The notes under the pieces are model-generated. The model saw only the letters and a list, made by a program, of their open reading frames with translations, was not told the DNA's origin and did no database searches. Made by a program: the position numbers and the translations under genes. A stretch of DNA of 64,000 nt from Streptomyces xanthochromogenes. Its GTDB lineage: Bacteria > Actinomycetota > Actinomycetes > Streptomycetales > Streptomycetaceae. The stretch lies in the NCBI RefSeq assembly GCF_014650455.1, contig NZ_BMUZ01000002.1, forward strand, positions 532,595-596,594, given 5' to 3'. Below are positions 1 to 7,358 of this stretch, piece by piece (the stretch's first letter is position 1; every line of letters begins with the position of its first letter).

Positions 1-718
1 GGACGCGGTCGGCGACACCGCTGAGGCCCGCCTCGAAGGTGAAGCCCTGCTCGAAGCGGTAGCTGCGGCGTACGTCCACCGGGTCGATGCCGTTGATCGC
101 GGCCTTGGCGAGGCGGATCAGGGTGCCGTCCTTGCGTGCGATCTCGGCCGCCAACTCCATTGCCGCGTGCATCAGTTGGGCGCGCGGGACGACCTGCCAC
201 ACCGAGCCGTGGGCGTGCAGTTCCTGGGCCGTCACGGTCCGCGAGGTGTAGTAGAGCGCCCGCATCAGGTGCTGGGGGACCAGGCGGGCGAGGTGGGTGG
301 CGGCCCCGAGCGCGCCCCGGTCCAGCTCGGGCAGGCCGAAGACGGCGTCCTCGCTCGCCACGATCGCGTCCGCGTTGCCGACCAGGCCGATGCCGCCGCC
401 CAGGCAGAACCCGCCGACCGCGGCGACGACCGGCACCTCGCACTCGTACACCGCGGCGAAGGCCTCGTAGCAGCCACGGTTCGCGCCGATGAGGGCGGTG
501 TGGCCGGGGTCGCGCTGCATCTCCTTGATGTCGACCCCGGCATTGAAGCCCCGGCCTTCGGCGGCGAGCACCACGCACCGGTTCTCGGAGTCGCGCCCGG
601 CCGCGCGGACCGCGTCGGCGAGGTCGTACCAGCCCTGTACGGGAAGGGCGTTGACGGGTGGGAAGTCGACCGTGACGAGGCAAATGCCCTTCGCGGTGCT
701 TGCGGTGGAGACACCCAT
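1..718 (-). CDS. echA20: EchA20-type enoyl-CoA hydratase/isomerase (3' end outside window)
   Basis: 239 codons are readable from an ATG at 718 to the window edge; I estimate about 10-15 C-terminal residues are missing. The crotonase fold is clear: a VDFPPVNALP opening strand, the oxyanion-hole segment AEGRGFNAGVDIKEMQR, then GFCLGGGIGLVGNADAIVASEDAVFGLPE. The protein resembles Mycobacterium tuberculosis EchA20 (Rv3550) along its whole length, including the GALGAATHLARLVPQHLMR and SYRFEQGFTFE stretches. EchA20 opens a ring of the last bicyclic steroid intermediate, upstream of IpdAB, in cholesterol C/D-ring degradation. It is divergent from two SDR genes, the arrangement seen for Rv3550 against Rv3549c and Rv3548c. 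Seen: the sequence and the gene order. Inferred: steroid substrate. Outside that pathway the crotonase fold alone would not fix a substrate. Confidence 0.88.
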   Translation of the reverse strand, partial: MGVSTASTAKGICLVTVDFPPVNALPVQGWYDLADAVRAAGRDSENRCVVLAAEGRGFNAGVDIKEMQRDPGHTALIGANRGCYEAFAAVYECEVPVVAAVGGFCLGGGIGLVGNADAIVASEDAVFGLPELDRGALGAATHLARLVPQHLMRALYYTSRTVTAQELHAHGSVWQVVPRAQLMHAAMELAAEIARKDGTLIRLAKAAINGIDPVDVRRSYRFEQGFTFEAGLSGVADRV

Positions 719-729
719 GGGCGGATCAG

Positions 730-768
730 CTACCTTTCCACCAAACATTTGTTAGGTCAGGAAGGTAG
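730..768. promoter_or_regulatory. Nested palindrome in the divergent echA20/SDR promoter
   Basis: The 18-bp core ACCAAACATTTGTTAGGT (740-757) is palindromic at 14 of 18 positions (ACCnAACAnnTGTTnGGT). It is bracketed by CTACCTT at 730 and its inverse AAGGTAG ending at 768. The 56-bp gap between the two divergent starts holds little else, so one repressor dimer, probably TetR-type, could control both units. It does not match the KstR2 motif (AnCAAGnnCTTGnT) as I know it, so the regulator is unidentified. Confidence 0.55.
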
Positions 769-774
769 CAGCGG

Positions 775-1548
775 ATGGAGCTGGCCGGGAAGGCAGTCGT
801 CGTCACCGGTGGCACCCGGGGCGTGGGCGCGGGGATCGCGAGGGCGTTCCTCGGGGCGGGCGCCGACGTCGTCGTCTGCGCCCGCAGACCACCCGACGAG
901 CCGGTCGAACGGGACGGCCGCCAGGCGGAGTTCCGCCCGCTCGACCTGCGCGAGGGCGCTGCCGTACGGGACTTCTTCGCCGGCGTCGCGGCCGACCACG
1001 GGCGTCTGGACGTCCTGGTCAACAACGCGGGCGGCACGCCCTACCGGCTGCTCGACGAGGGCGAGGCCGAGCGTCACGCCCGGGTCGTCGAGCTGAATCT
1101 GGTGGCTCCGCTCACCGCCTCACTGGCCGCCCGGCCGTTCCTGCGGGCCGCGCACGGGTCGGTCGTGATGATCGGCAGCGTCAGCGGGGTGCGGCCCTCG
1201 CCGGGGACGGCCGCCTATGGCGCCGCGAAGGCGGGCCTGGAAGGCCTCGCCCGCTCGATGGCGGTCGAGTGGGCGCCCGAGGTGCGCGTCAACACGCTCG
1301 TGCTCGGGATGGTCCGCACCGAACTGAGCGCACTGCACTACGGCGACGCGGAAGGCGTCGCACGGGTCGGCACGACCGTGCCGCTGGGCCGGCTCGCCGA
1401 GCCCGAGGAGGTCGGCGCCGCCGCCGTCTTCCTCGCGTCGCCCGGCGCGGCCTACATCAGCGGCGCCTCCCTGCTCGTCCACGGCGGCGGCGAACGCCCC
1501 GCCTTCCTGGACGCGGCCGGGGTCGACCGAAGCGATCAACGAGGCTGA
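775..1548 (+). CDS. SDR-family oxidoreductase (Rv3549c-like)
   Basis: 257-aa classical short-chain dehydrogenase/reductase, full length. The cofactor motif TGGTRGVG is at residues 11-18, NNAG at 83-86, and the catalytic set is Ser135 or Ser137, Tyr148 and Lys152 (YGAAK). The ATG at 775 follows a GGAAGG-type ribosome-binding site. It is the first gene of a two-gene unit divergent from echA20; the next SDR starts 12 bp after its stop. In mycobacteria the equivalent gene belongs to the KstR2-controlled steroid-ring regulon, but its exact reaction is not established. Probable role: NAD(P)-dependent oxidation or reduction of a CoA-linked steroid fragment. Family call is firm; substrate is inferred from context. 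Confidence 0.85.
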   Translation: MELAGKAVVVTGGTRGVGAGIARAFLGAGADVVVCARRPPDEPVERDGRQAEFRPLDLREGAAVRDFFAGVAADHGRLDVLVNNAGGTPYRLLDEGEAERHARVVELNLVAPLTASLAARPFLRAAHGSVVMIGSVSGVRPSPGTAAYGAAKAGLEGLARSMAVEWAPEVRVNTLVLGMVRTELSALHYGDAEGVARVGTTVPLGRLAEPEEVGAAAVFLASPGAAYISGASLLVHGGGERPAFLDAAGVDRSDQRG

Positions 1549-1560
1549 GGGGAACGGAAG

Positions 1561-2475
1561 ATGAGCGGATTGTGCGAGGGCCGGGTCGTGGCCGTGACCG
1601 GCGCGGGGCGGGGGCTCGGCCGGGCGCATGCGCTGGCGTTCGCTGAGCAGGGCGCGCGGGTCGTCGTCAACGACCTGGGGGTGGCCCCGGACGGCGGGGG
1701 CGGCAGTGGCGGGCCCGCGCGGGCGGTGGTGGACGAGATCCGCGCCGCGGGCGGCGAGGCCGTGGCGCACGGGGGCGACATCGCGACGACCGAGGGCGCG
1801 GCGTCGCTCGTCGCCACGGCCGTCGAGGCCTTCGGCGCGCTGCACACCCTGGTCAACAACGCGGGGTTCCTGCGGGACCGGATGCTGGTCAACCTCGACG
1901 AGGACGACTGGGACGCGGTGATGCGCGTTCACCTGAAGGGCCACTTCCTGCCCCTCAGGCATGCCGCCGCCCACTGGCGCGCCGAGGCGAAGGCGGGGCG
2001 CGAAATCGCCGCGCGTGTGGTCAACACCAGCTCCGGAGCAGGCCTGTTGGGCTCGGTCGGGCAGGGCAACTACAGCGCCGCGAAGGCCGGGATCGTGGGG
2101 CTCACCCTGGTGGCCGCGGCCGAGATGGGCCGCTACGGCATCCAGGTCAACGCGATCGCCCCGGCGGCCCGCACCCGAATGACCGAGGGGACGTTCGCCG
2201 AGACCATGGCCGCGCCGGACGACGCGGCGGCCTTCGACGCGATGGCCCCGGAGAACGTCTCGCCCCTCGTGGTCTGGCTGGGCTCGGCCGCGAGCGAGGG
2301 CGTCACCGGCCGGGTCTTCGAGGCGGAGGCGGGCCGCATCACCGTGATGGAGGGCTGGCGGCCGGGCCCGACCAGCGACAAGGGAGCCCGCTGGACGCCG
2401 CGCGAGGCGGGCGAGGCGGCCCTGAAACTCCTCGCGGAGTCGGAGAGTCCGGGGGTGGTGTACGGGTCCCGGTAG
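1561..2475 (+). CDS. SDR-family oxidoreductase (Rv3548c-like)
   Basis: 304-aa SDR with TGAGRGLG at residues 13-20, NNAG at 99-102, a Ser157/Ser158 pair and Tyr171-Lys175 (YSAAK). The loop after the second beta strand (NDLGVAPDGGGGSGG) and the extended C terminus are typical of the longer SDRs related to the hydroxyacyl-CoA dehydrogenase part of MFE-2 proteins. It lies 12 bp downstream of the previous SDR and is surely cotranscribed. Length and position match Rv3548c of M. tuberculosis. Inferred role: oxidation of a CoA-bound intermediate of steroid C/D-ring catabolism. The specific substrate cannot be read from the sequence. Confidence 0.85.
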   Translation: MSGLCEGRVVAVTGAGRGLGRAHALAFAEQGARVVVNDLGVAPDGGGGSGGPARAVVDEIRAAGGEAVAHGGDIATTEGAASLVATAVEAFGALHTLVNNAGFLRDRMLVNLDEDDWDAVMRVHLKGHFLPLRHAAAHWRAEAKAGREIAARVVNTSSGAGLLGSVGQGNYSAAKAGIVGLTLVAAAEMGRYGIQVNAIAPAARTRMTEGTFAETMAAPDDAAAFDAMAPENVSPLVVWLGSAASEGVTGRVFEAEAGRITVMEGWRPGPTSDKGARWTPREAGEAALKLLAESESPGVVYGSR

Positions 2476-2639
2476 GCCCCGGTAGGTCCCGGGCGGCCCG
2501 GTGGGCCGAGGTGGACGATCTTGGGTTGCGAGCGCCTTAACCCCTCGTGGCCCCTCCGTTACGCGTCCGGCGGATCGGGTTAACAGGGAGGAAAATCAGC
2601 CGAGTTGGCGTTGACGGGCCCCGCTCTACGCGCGTCATC

Positions 2640-3074
2640 ATGGCGGACATGACGATCCCCCCACGCTTCAAAGCCCTCGGCGCGGCCGTCGCCGTCGCCG
2701 CAGCCCTCCTCGCCGGCCCCGTCGCCGGCACCGCTTCGGCCACCCCCACGGCCGTCATCGCCAACGCCGCCTCCGCGTCCGTGCAGTCGGTCGGCAGCGT
2801 CTGTTACTCCGCCCTGCCCTCGCAGGCGCACGACACCCTGAACCTCATCGACCAGGGCGGCCCGTTCCCGTACTCGCAGGACGGTGTCGTCTTCCAGAAC
2901 CGTGAGGGCGTACTGCCCCAGCAGAGCAGCGGCTACTACCACGAGTACACCGTGATCACGCCGGGTGCGCCGACGCGCGGCACCCGCCGGATCATCACGG
3001 GCGAGAAGTCCCAGGAGGACTACTACACCGCCGACCACTACGCCACCTTCCGGCTGGTCGACTTCGGCTGCTGA
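2640..3074 (+). CDS. Secreted guanyl-specific ribonuclease (RNase Sa type)
   Basis: 144-aa precursor of an extracellular RNase that cleaves RNA after guanosine. A signal peptide covers about residues 10-34 (LGAAVAVAAALLAGPVAGTASA). The mature part follows RNase Sa almost position by position: Glu102, Arg113, Arg117 and His133 fall exactly where catalytic Glu54, Arg65, Arg69 and His85 fall, and Cys55/Cys144 have the same 89-residue spacing as the Sa disulfide. ATG 2640 is chosen because it just precedes the signal peptide; ATG 2649 is an alternative. Neither start has a clear ribosome-binding site, since the GGAGG lies about 50 bp upstream. No inhibitor (barstar) gene is adjacent. Confidence 0.92.
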   Translation: MADMTIPPRFKALGAAVAVAAALLAGPVAGTASATPTAVIANAASASVQSVGSVCYSALPSQAHDTLNLIDQGGPFPYSQDGVVFQNREGVLPQQSSGYYHEYTVITPGAPTRGTRRIITGEKSQEDYYTADHYATFRLVDFGC

Positions 3075-3191
3075 CCCGGCACTTCACGACACCGGAAACC
3101 CGCTCCCCCTCTCCGGGGGCGCGGGTTTCCGTTCGTCCATCTGCCGGCAACCGGCAGGCCATGCACGGCTGCCAGGCTCGGGCGCGTCCGA

Positions 3192-3207
3192 AGTTGTCTG
3201 GACAACT
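3192..3207. promoter_or_regulatory. Operator copy 1 for the phosphonate-locus GntR regulator
   Basis: AGTTGTCTGGACAACT is a palindrome except for its two central bases and ends 26 bp before the dioxygenase start. Two near-identical copies lie before the transporter binding-protein gene at 10296-10326. Shared consensus: AGTTGTnnnnACAACT. The GntR/UTRA gene in the same locus is the obvious candidate binder (inference). Confidence 0.72.
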
Positions 3208-3233
3208 TTGCCGAATCCGGCAGGAGACCACCC

Positions 3234-4304
3234 ATGCACCACCCCGTCTGGCTGCGCGACAACTGCCCCTGTACGCGCTGCAGGGACCCGCGCAACGGTC
3301 AGAAGCTCTTCCAGATCACCGAGCTCCCGGCGGCACTCGCCATCGCCTCCGAGCGCGCGGTGCGCAGCAGCGACGGAACCCCGGCCCGCGAGATCGTCTG
3401 GGCACCGGACGGGCACGTCTCGGTGTACGCACAGGCCTGGCTGGACGAGCCCACCGGGCCGGACGGCGACGGCCGCACCGAGGACGCCAAGGAGCTGTGG
3501 GCCGCCGCCGAACTGAACGGCCGGCTCCCCGAGGCCGGCTGGGACGCCTACACGGCCGACCCCCGCGTACGGGCCCGCGCCCTGGAACAGGTCGTGCGGC
3601 TCGGCTTCGTGCTGCTGCGCGACGTACCGCGGCACGACCGCCAAGTCCTCGACGTGGCGCGTACGTTCGGCTACGTGCGCGAGACGAACTACGGCGAACT
3701 CTTCGAGGTCCGCGTCGAGGCCGATCCCAACAACCTCGCCTTCACCGGCGCCCGCATCACCCCGCACACCGACAACCCCTACCGCGACCCGGTACCCACC
3801 CTCCAGCTCCTGCACTGCCTGGCCAACGACGCCCGCGGCGGCGACTCGGGCCTCGTCGACGGCTTCCGGGCCGCGGCCCTGCTGCGCGAGGAGTCGCCCG
3901 CCGACTTCGACGTGCTGACCCGCACCCCGGTCCCGTTCACGTTCGCCGACGCACACACCGAGCTGCGCGCCGACCGGCCGCTGATCGCCGCCGACCCGCT
4001 CGGCCGCATCCGGGAGATCCGCTTCAACAACCGTTCCATCGCCACGCTCTCCTACGGCCCGGAACGGCTCGACGCGTTCTACGCCGCCTACCGCCGGTTC
4101 GGCGAGATCCTGCTGCGGCCCGAGCTCCAGCTCGACTTCCGCCTCGCCCCCGGCGACTGCCTCGTCTTCGACAACACCCGGCTGCTGCACGCCCGTACGG
4201 CCTTCGAGGAGTCCGGACGCCGCCACCTCCAGGGCGCCTACGCCGACCTCGACGGCCTCGCCTCGACCCTCGCCGTGCTGCGCCGCGAGGAGGCCGCCGC
4301 GTGA
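3234..4304 (+). CDS. 2-oxoglutarate/Fe(II) dioxygenase, TmpA/gamma-butyrobetaine hydroxylase family
   Basis: 356 aa. The N-terminal small domain has the WLRDNCPCTRC zinc-binding signature (Cys11, Cys13, Cys16) of gamma-butyrobetaine hydroxylases. The TauD-type catalytic domain carries the iron triad His178, Asp180 (TPHTDN) and His319 (NTRLLHARTAF). Its stop overlaps the start of a PhnZ/TmpB-like HD oxygenase. That pairing defines known two-step oxidative phosphonate pathways: PhnY-PhnZ for 2-aminoethylphosphonate and TmpA-TmpB for its N-trimethyl analogue. The first enzyme hydroxylates the alpha carbon. The butyrobetaine-hydroxylase-like architecture points to TmpA rather than PhnY. An operator lies just upstream. 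A carnitine-pathway role is the alternative, but the HD partner argues against it. Confidence 0.85.
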   Translation: MHHPVWLRDNCPCTRCRDPRNGQKLFQITELPAALAIASERAVRSSDGTPAREIVWAPDGHVSVYAQAWLDEPTGPDGDGRTEDAKELWAAAELNGRLPEAGWDAYTADPRVRARALEQVVRLGFVLLRDVPRHDRQVLDVARTFGYVRETNYGELFEVRVEADPNNLAFTGARITPHTDNPYRDPVPTLQLLHCLANDARGGDSGLVDGFRAAALLREESPADFDVLTRTPVPFTFADAHTELRADRPLIAADPLGRIREIRFNNRSIATLSYGPERLDAFYAAYRRFGEILLRPELQLDFRLAPGDCLVFDNTRLLHARTAFEESGRRHLQGAYADLDGLASTLAVLRREEAAA

Positions 4305-4864
4305 ACCCGCTCGACCGGCTCGCGGACCTCTTCGCGGGCGAGGGCAGCGCCGAATACCTCGGCGAGGCCGTCACCCAGGCCCAGCACATGCTCCAGGCCG
4401 GGGCGCTCGCCGAGGAGGCGGGCGCACCCGCGCACCTGGTGGCGGCGGCCCTGCTGCACGACGTCGGACACTTCCACGGCGCCGTGACCGGACGCGACCT
4501 GATGGAGGGCGGCCACGACAACCGGCACAGCCACACCGGCGCCGACTGGCTCGGGAGGTTCTTCGGACCCGAGGTCACCGAACCCGTACGGCTGCACGTC
4601 GCCGCCAAGCGCTACCTGTGCACCGTGGAACCCGGCTACTTCGCCCTGCTGTCCGAGGCCTCCGTGCACACCCTCCGGGTACAGGGCGGCCCCATGTCGC
4701 CCGAGCAGGCCCGCGCGTTCGCCGCGCACCCGGGGGCCAGGGACGCCGTCGCGGTGCGGCGCTGGGACGAACGGGCCAAGGACCCGGACCGCCCGACGCC
4801 CGGCTTCGAGCACTTCAGGCCGCTGCTCGAAGGCCTCCTGAAGCCGGACCACGCATCGGCCTGA
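4301..4864 (+). CDS. HD-domain diiron oxygenase, PhnZ/TmpB-like C-P bond cleaving enzyme
   Basis: 187 aa starting at GTG 4301, with a 4-bp overlap to the dioxygenase. The HD-domain ligands are visible: His29, His53-Asp54 (LLHDVGH), His76/His78 (NRHSHTG) and His99 (HVAAKRY). PhnZ-specific features are present too: the EYLGEA start helix with Tyr19 and Glu22 (PhnZ Tyr24 and Glu27), the HVAAKRYL block, LRVQGGPMS and RRWDERAK. PhnZ and TmpB are mixed-valence diiron oxygenases that break the carbon-phosphorus bond of an alpha-hydroxyphosphonate, giving phosphate and an amino acid or betaine. This is the locus's key evidence for phosphonate catabolism. Exact substrate (2-aminoethylphosphonate, trimethylated analogue or other) is undetermined. 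Confidence 0.88.
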   Translation: MNPLDRLADLFAGEGSAEYLGEAVTQAQHMLQAGALAEEAGAPAHLVAAALLHDVGHFHGAVTGRDLMEGGHDNRHSHTGADWLGRFFGPEVTEPVRLHVAAKRYLCTVEPGYFALLSEASVHTLRVQGGPMSPEQARAFAAHPGARDAVAVRRWDERAKDPDRPTPGFEHFRPLLEGLLKPDHASA

Positions 4865-4866
4865 GC

Positions 4867-4893
4867 GGCCGGGGTGGGAAGGCCGACCCGGCC
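4867..4893. terminator. Bidirectional hairpin between convergent phosphonate units
   Basis: GGCCGGG (4867-4873) pairs with CCCGGCC (4887-4893), extended outward by GAGC and GGCTC. It lies between the HD oxygenase stop and the GntR stop. No U-tract, as usual in Streptomyces. Confidence 0.5.
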
Positions 4894-4901
4894 CGGCGGG
4901 C

Positions 4902-5654
4902 TCAGTCCTCGCCGAGCCGGCGTCCAAGGGCGCTGGTCGCCGTCGAGTTGTGCACCGTGAACGCCACCGTCCCCGGCAGATAGCGGTCCTCGGACCACTC
5001 CACCGGAGTGCCCGCCGGGTCGGTGGAGCGCCGGCGTTCGCGCAGCAGCGCCCGACCGGGCGGGCAGCCGAGCAGCTCGGCGTCGTCCGGGTCCGCGGGC
5101 AGCACGTCGATGGTGTGATGGGCATCGGTGAACAGGACGCCGTGCAGCTCCAGTTGCTCGGAATGCGACACCGCGTCCACCGGCAGCGCGGCCACCAGCT
5201 CGCCGATCCGCTCCGGGTAGGTGGTGCGCTCCACCATCACCGGCGCGCCGGACAGAGTCCGCACCCGCCGCACCCTGAACACCCGTGCCCCCTCGGCCAC
5301 TTGCAGGTGGTGCGCCTCCTCCTCGGTGGCCCGCGCCGGGTCGACGGCCACGGTGCGCCCGCCGGGCTCCTCGCCCAACGAACGGGCCCACCGCGAGAAC
5401 GACCTGAGCTCCGCGAAGCTCTGCAGCCGGGCCGCCCCGCCGAGCACCACCCGCCGCGCGCCGCGCCGCGAGGTCACCAGGCCGTCCGCGCGCAGCGCCG
5501 CGAGCGCCTGGCGGACCGTACCCCGGGACACGCCGTAGCGGCGGGCGAGTTCGTCCTCGGCGGGCAGCCGCGCGCCCGAACCGTACTCGCCCGCCGCTAT
5601 GGCGGTCCGCAGATCCCCGGCCACTTTCCGGTAGAGCGGCGACTTGCTGGACAC
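4902..5654 (-). CDS. GntR/UTRA (HutC subfamily) transcriptional regulator of the phosphonate locus
   Basis: 250 aa from GTG 5654, which has a GAGGGGG ribosome-binding site; a TTG at 5675 is in frame but less likely. Residues 1-75 form a GntR winged helix (LPAEDELARRYGVSRGTVRQALAAL). The rest is a UTRA ligand-binding domain (SFAELRSF through RYLPGTVAFTV). It is the last gene of the transporter operon, 10 bp after the HAD stop. HutC-type regulators such as PhnF and PhnR sense phosphorus or amino-sugar metabolites. The shared AGTTGTnnnnACAACT palindromes before both units are its likely operators, giving autoregulation through the operon (inference). Effector unknown. Confidence 0.85.
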   Translation of the reverse strand: MSSKSPLYRKVAGDLRTAIAAGEYGSGARLPAEDELARRYGVSRGTVRQALAALRADGLVTSRRGARRVVLGGAARLQSFAELRSFSRWARSLGEEPGGRTVAVDPARATEEEAHHLQVAEGARVFRVRRVRTLSGAPVMVERTTYPERIGELVAALPVDAVSHSEQLELHGVLFTDAHHTIDVLPADPDDAELLGCPPGRALLRERRRSTDPAGTPVEWSEDRYLPGTVAFTVHNSTATSALGRRLGED

Positions 5655-5664
5655 CCCGGCCCCC

Positions 5665-6312
5665 TCAACTGCCAATCAGTGAGCGGAGCAAGGTGAGGTC
5701 CGCCTCCTCCAGACTAGTCACCACCGTCCGCCCCCGGGCGGGTGCGATGGGCTCCACCGACGGCACCGCGAGGACCACGCAGCCCGCCGCCTCCGCCGAG
5801 GCGACGCCCGTCGCGGTGTCCTCCACCGCCACACAGCTTGCCGGGTCCGCGCCGAGCGCCGCGGCCGCCGCCAGATACGGGTCGGGCGCCGGCTTGGTGC
5901 GCTCGGTGTCCTCGGCCCCGTACACCGCGTCGAAGCGGTGGCCGTCGAGCGAGGTCGCCACCCGGCGCACGATCGCCCGCGGCGACGCGGACACCAGCGC
6001 GGTCAGGACCCCCGACTCCCGCAGCACGCGCAGGAGTCGGAGGGCGCCCGGCCGGGGCTCGGCGCCGTCGGCGAGGCGCGCGGTGAAACCCGCCCCCAGC
6101 TCGTCGGCCAGGCGCTCGCGCGGCGCGCACAGGGACGCGTGCAGCAGCTCGGCGGTGTCCTCCACCGAGCGCCCGTACACCGACCGGCGCCGCTCACCGA
6201 CCAGCGCGTGGCCGTAGCGGGACGCGACCTGCTCGACCACCTCGACCCAGGCCTCTTCCGTGTCGACGAGGGTGCCGTCCATGTCGAACAGGACCGCGCG
6301 CAGCCCGCTCAT
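5665..6312 (-). CDS. HAD-family hydrolase (beta-phosphoglucomutase-like subgroup)
   Basis: 215 aa. All four HAD motifs are visible: FDMDGTLVD with nucleophile Asp10 and Asp12, the SAS of motif II, the Lys of TKPAPDP, and the acidic VEDTATGVASAEAAG. A helical cap sits between motifs I and II. Its ATG overlaps the ABC ATPase stop by 4 bp (ATGA), so it belongs to the operon. Phosphonoacetaldehyde hydrolase (PhnX) is also a HAD enzyme, but I do not see PhnX-specific features, so I do not call it that. A phosphatase acting on a small phosphorylated or phosphonate-derived metabolite is the safest reading. Confidence 0.75.
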   Translation of the reverse strand: MSGLRAVLFDMDGTLVDTEEAWVEVVEQVASRYGHALVGERRRSVYGRSVEDTAELLHASLCAPRERLADELGAGFTARLADGAEPRPGALRLLRVLRESGVLTALVSASPRAIVRRVATSLDGHRFDAVYGAEDTERTKPAPDPYLAAAAALGADPASCVAVEDTATGVASAEAAGCVVLAVPSVEPIAPARGRTVVTSLEEADLTLLRSLIGS

Positions 6313-7358
6313 GCGGCCTCACCGGCCGCGAGGACGGGCCGCCGCTGGGGCACGACGGTGACGCGGGCACCCGCACCGAAGGACCCGGCGGCGTGGGAGG
6401 GCAGATCGGCCTTGACCTCGGTGCCGTCCGCGAGGCGCACCGAAAGGCGGGTGTTCGCGCCGTGGAAGGCGCTGCTGAGCACCGTGTCGGGGCCGCCCTC
6501 CGTCACCTCCAGGGCCTCCGGGCGCAGCAGGAACACCGTCCCGGTCGCCGGGCCGTCCACCGGCAGGCGTACGCCGAGCACCTCGGCGAGGCCGTCGGAG
6601 GCGACCGCGCCGGGGATGCGGTTCATCGTCCCGATGAAGGACGCCACGAACGCGGTCGCCGGACGGTCGTACAACTCGGCCGGGGCGGCGCACTGTTCGA
6701 GCCGGCCGCCGCGCATCACCGCGACCTTGTCGGCCATCGACAGGGCCTCCTCCTGGTCGTGGGTGACGAACACGGTCGTGATGCCGAGCTCCAGCTGGAG
6801 CCGTCGGATCTCCTCGCGCAACTGGACGCGGACCTTGGCGTCGAGCGCGGAGAGCGGCTCGTCCAGGAGCAGCAGCCTCGGCTGGAGGGCAAGCGCCCGG
6901 GCCAGCGCGACGCGCTGCTGCTGCCCGCCGGACAGCTGGTGCGGAAAGCGTCCGCCGTGTTCGGGCAGACCGACGAGCTCCAGCAACTCGGCTGCCCGGG
7001 AGCGCCGTTGGGCTGCGGGGACCTTGCGCATCCGCATCCCGAACGCCACGTTGTCGGCCGCGCTCAGATGCGGGAAGAGGCTGTAGGACTGGAAGACCAT
7101 CCCGGTGTCGCGCCGGTTGGCCGGCACCGGCACGATGTCCTCCCCGTCGAGCAGCACCTCGCCCGCGTCGGGCCGCTCGAAGCCCGCGAGGACGCGGAGC
7201 GCGGTGGTCTTGCCGCAGCCGGACGGGCCGAGCAGCGCCAGGAGTTCACCGGGCGCGACGTCGAGGTCGAGCCCGTCGAGGGCCACGGTCGGCCCGAACG
7301 TGCGGCGCAGGCCCCGGATCGTGAGGGCGGTGCCGGTGCGCGGCGGTGCGGTGGTCAT
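6309..7358 (-). CDS. ABC transporter ATP-binding protein (2-aminoethylphosphonate/Fe3+ type)
   Basis: 349 aa. Walker A GPSGCGKT at 44-51, Q-loop FQSYSLFPH near 89-97, signature LSGGQ at 142-146, Walker B with LLLLDEP at 162-168, then a C-terminal TOBE-like region from about residue 245. It energises uptake by the two permeases encoded just upstream. Its ATG shares one base with the stop of the second permease (TGATG), and it overlaps the HAD gene at the other end, indicating translational coupling. The class is that of PhnT/PotA/FbpC ATPases. Substrate is assigned from the neighbouring phosphonate enzymes, not from this protein. Confidence 0.85.
   Translation of the reverse strand: MTTAPPRTGTALTIRGLRRTFGPTVALDGLDLDVAPGELLALLGPSGCGKTTALRVLAGFERPDAGEVLLDGEDIVPVPANRRDTGMVFQSYSLFPHLSAADNVAFGMRMRKVPAAQRRSRAAELLELVGLPEHGGRFPHQLSGGQQQRVALARALALQPRLLLLDEPLSALDAKVRVQLREEIRRLQLELGITTVFVTHDQEEALSMADKVAVMRGGRLEQCAAPAELYDRPATAFVASFIGTMNRIPGAVASDGLAEVLGVRLPVDGPATGTVFLLRPEALEVTEGGPDTVLSSAFHGANTRLSVRLADGTEVKADLPSHAAGSFGAGARVTVVPQRRPVLAAGEAA

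Noticed and set aside
5665..6312. HAD gene as phosphonoacetaldehyde hydrolase PhnX
   Set aside because: Motifs match beta-phosphoglucomutase-like HADs and the PhnX-specific cap lysine region is not recognisable.
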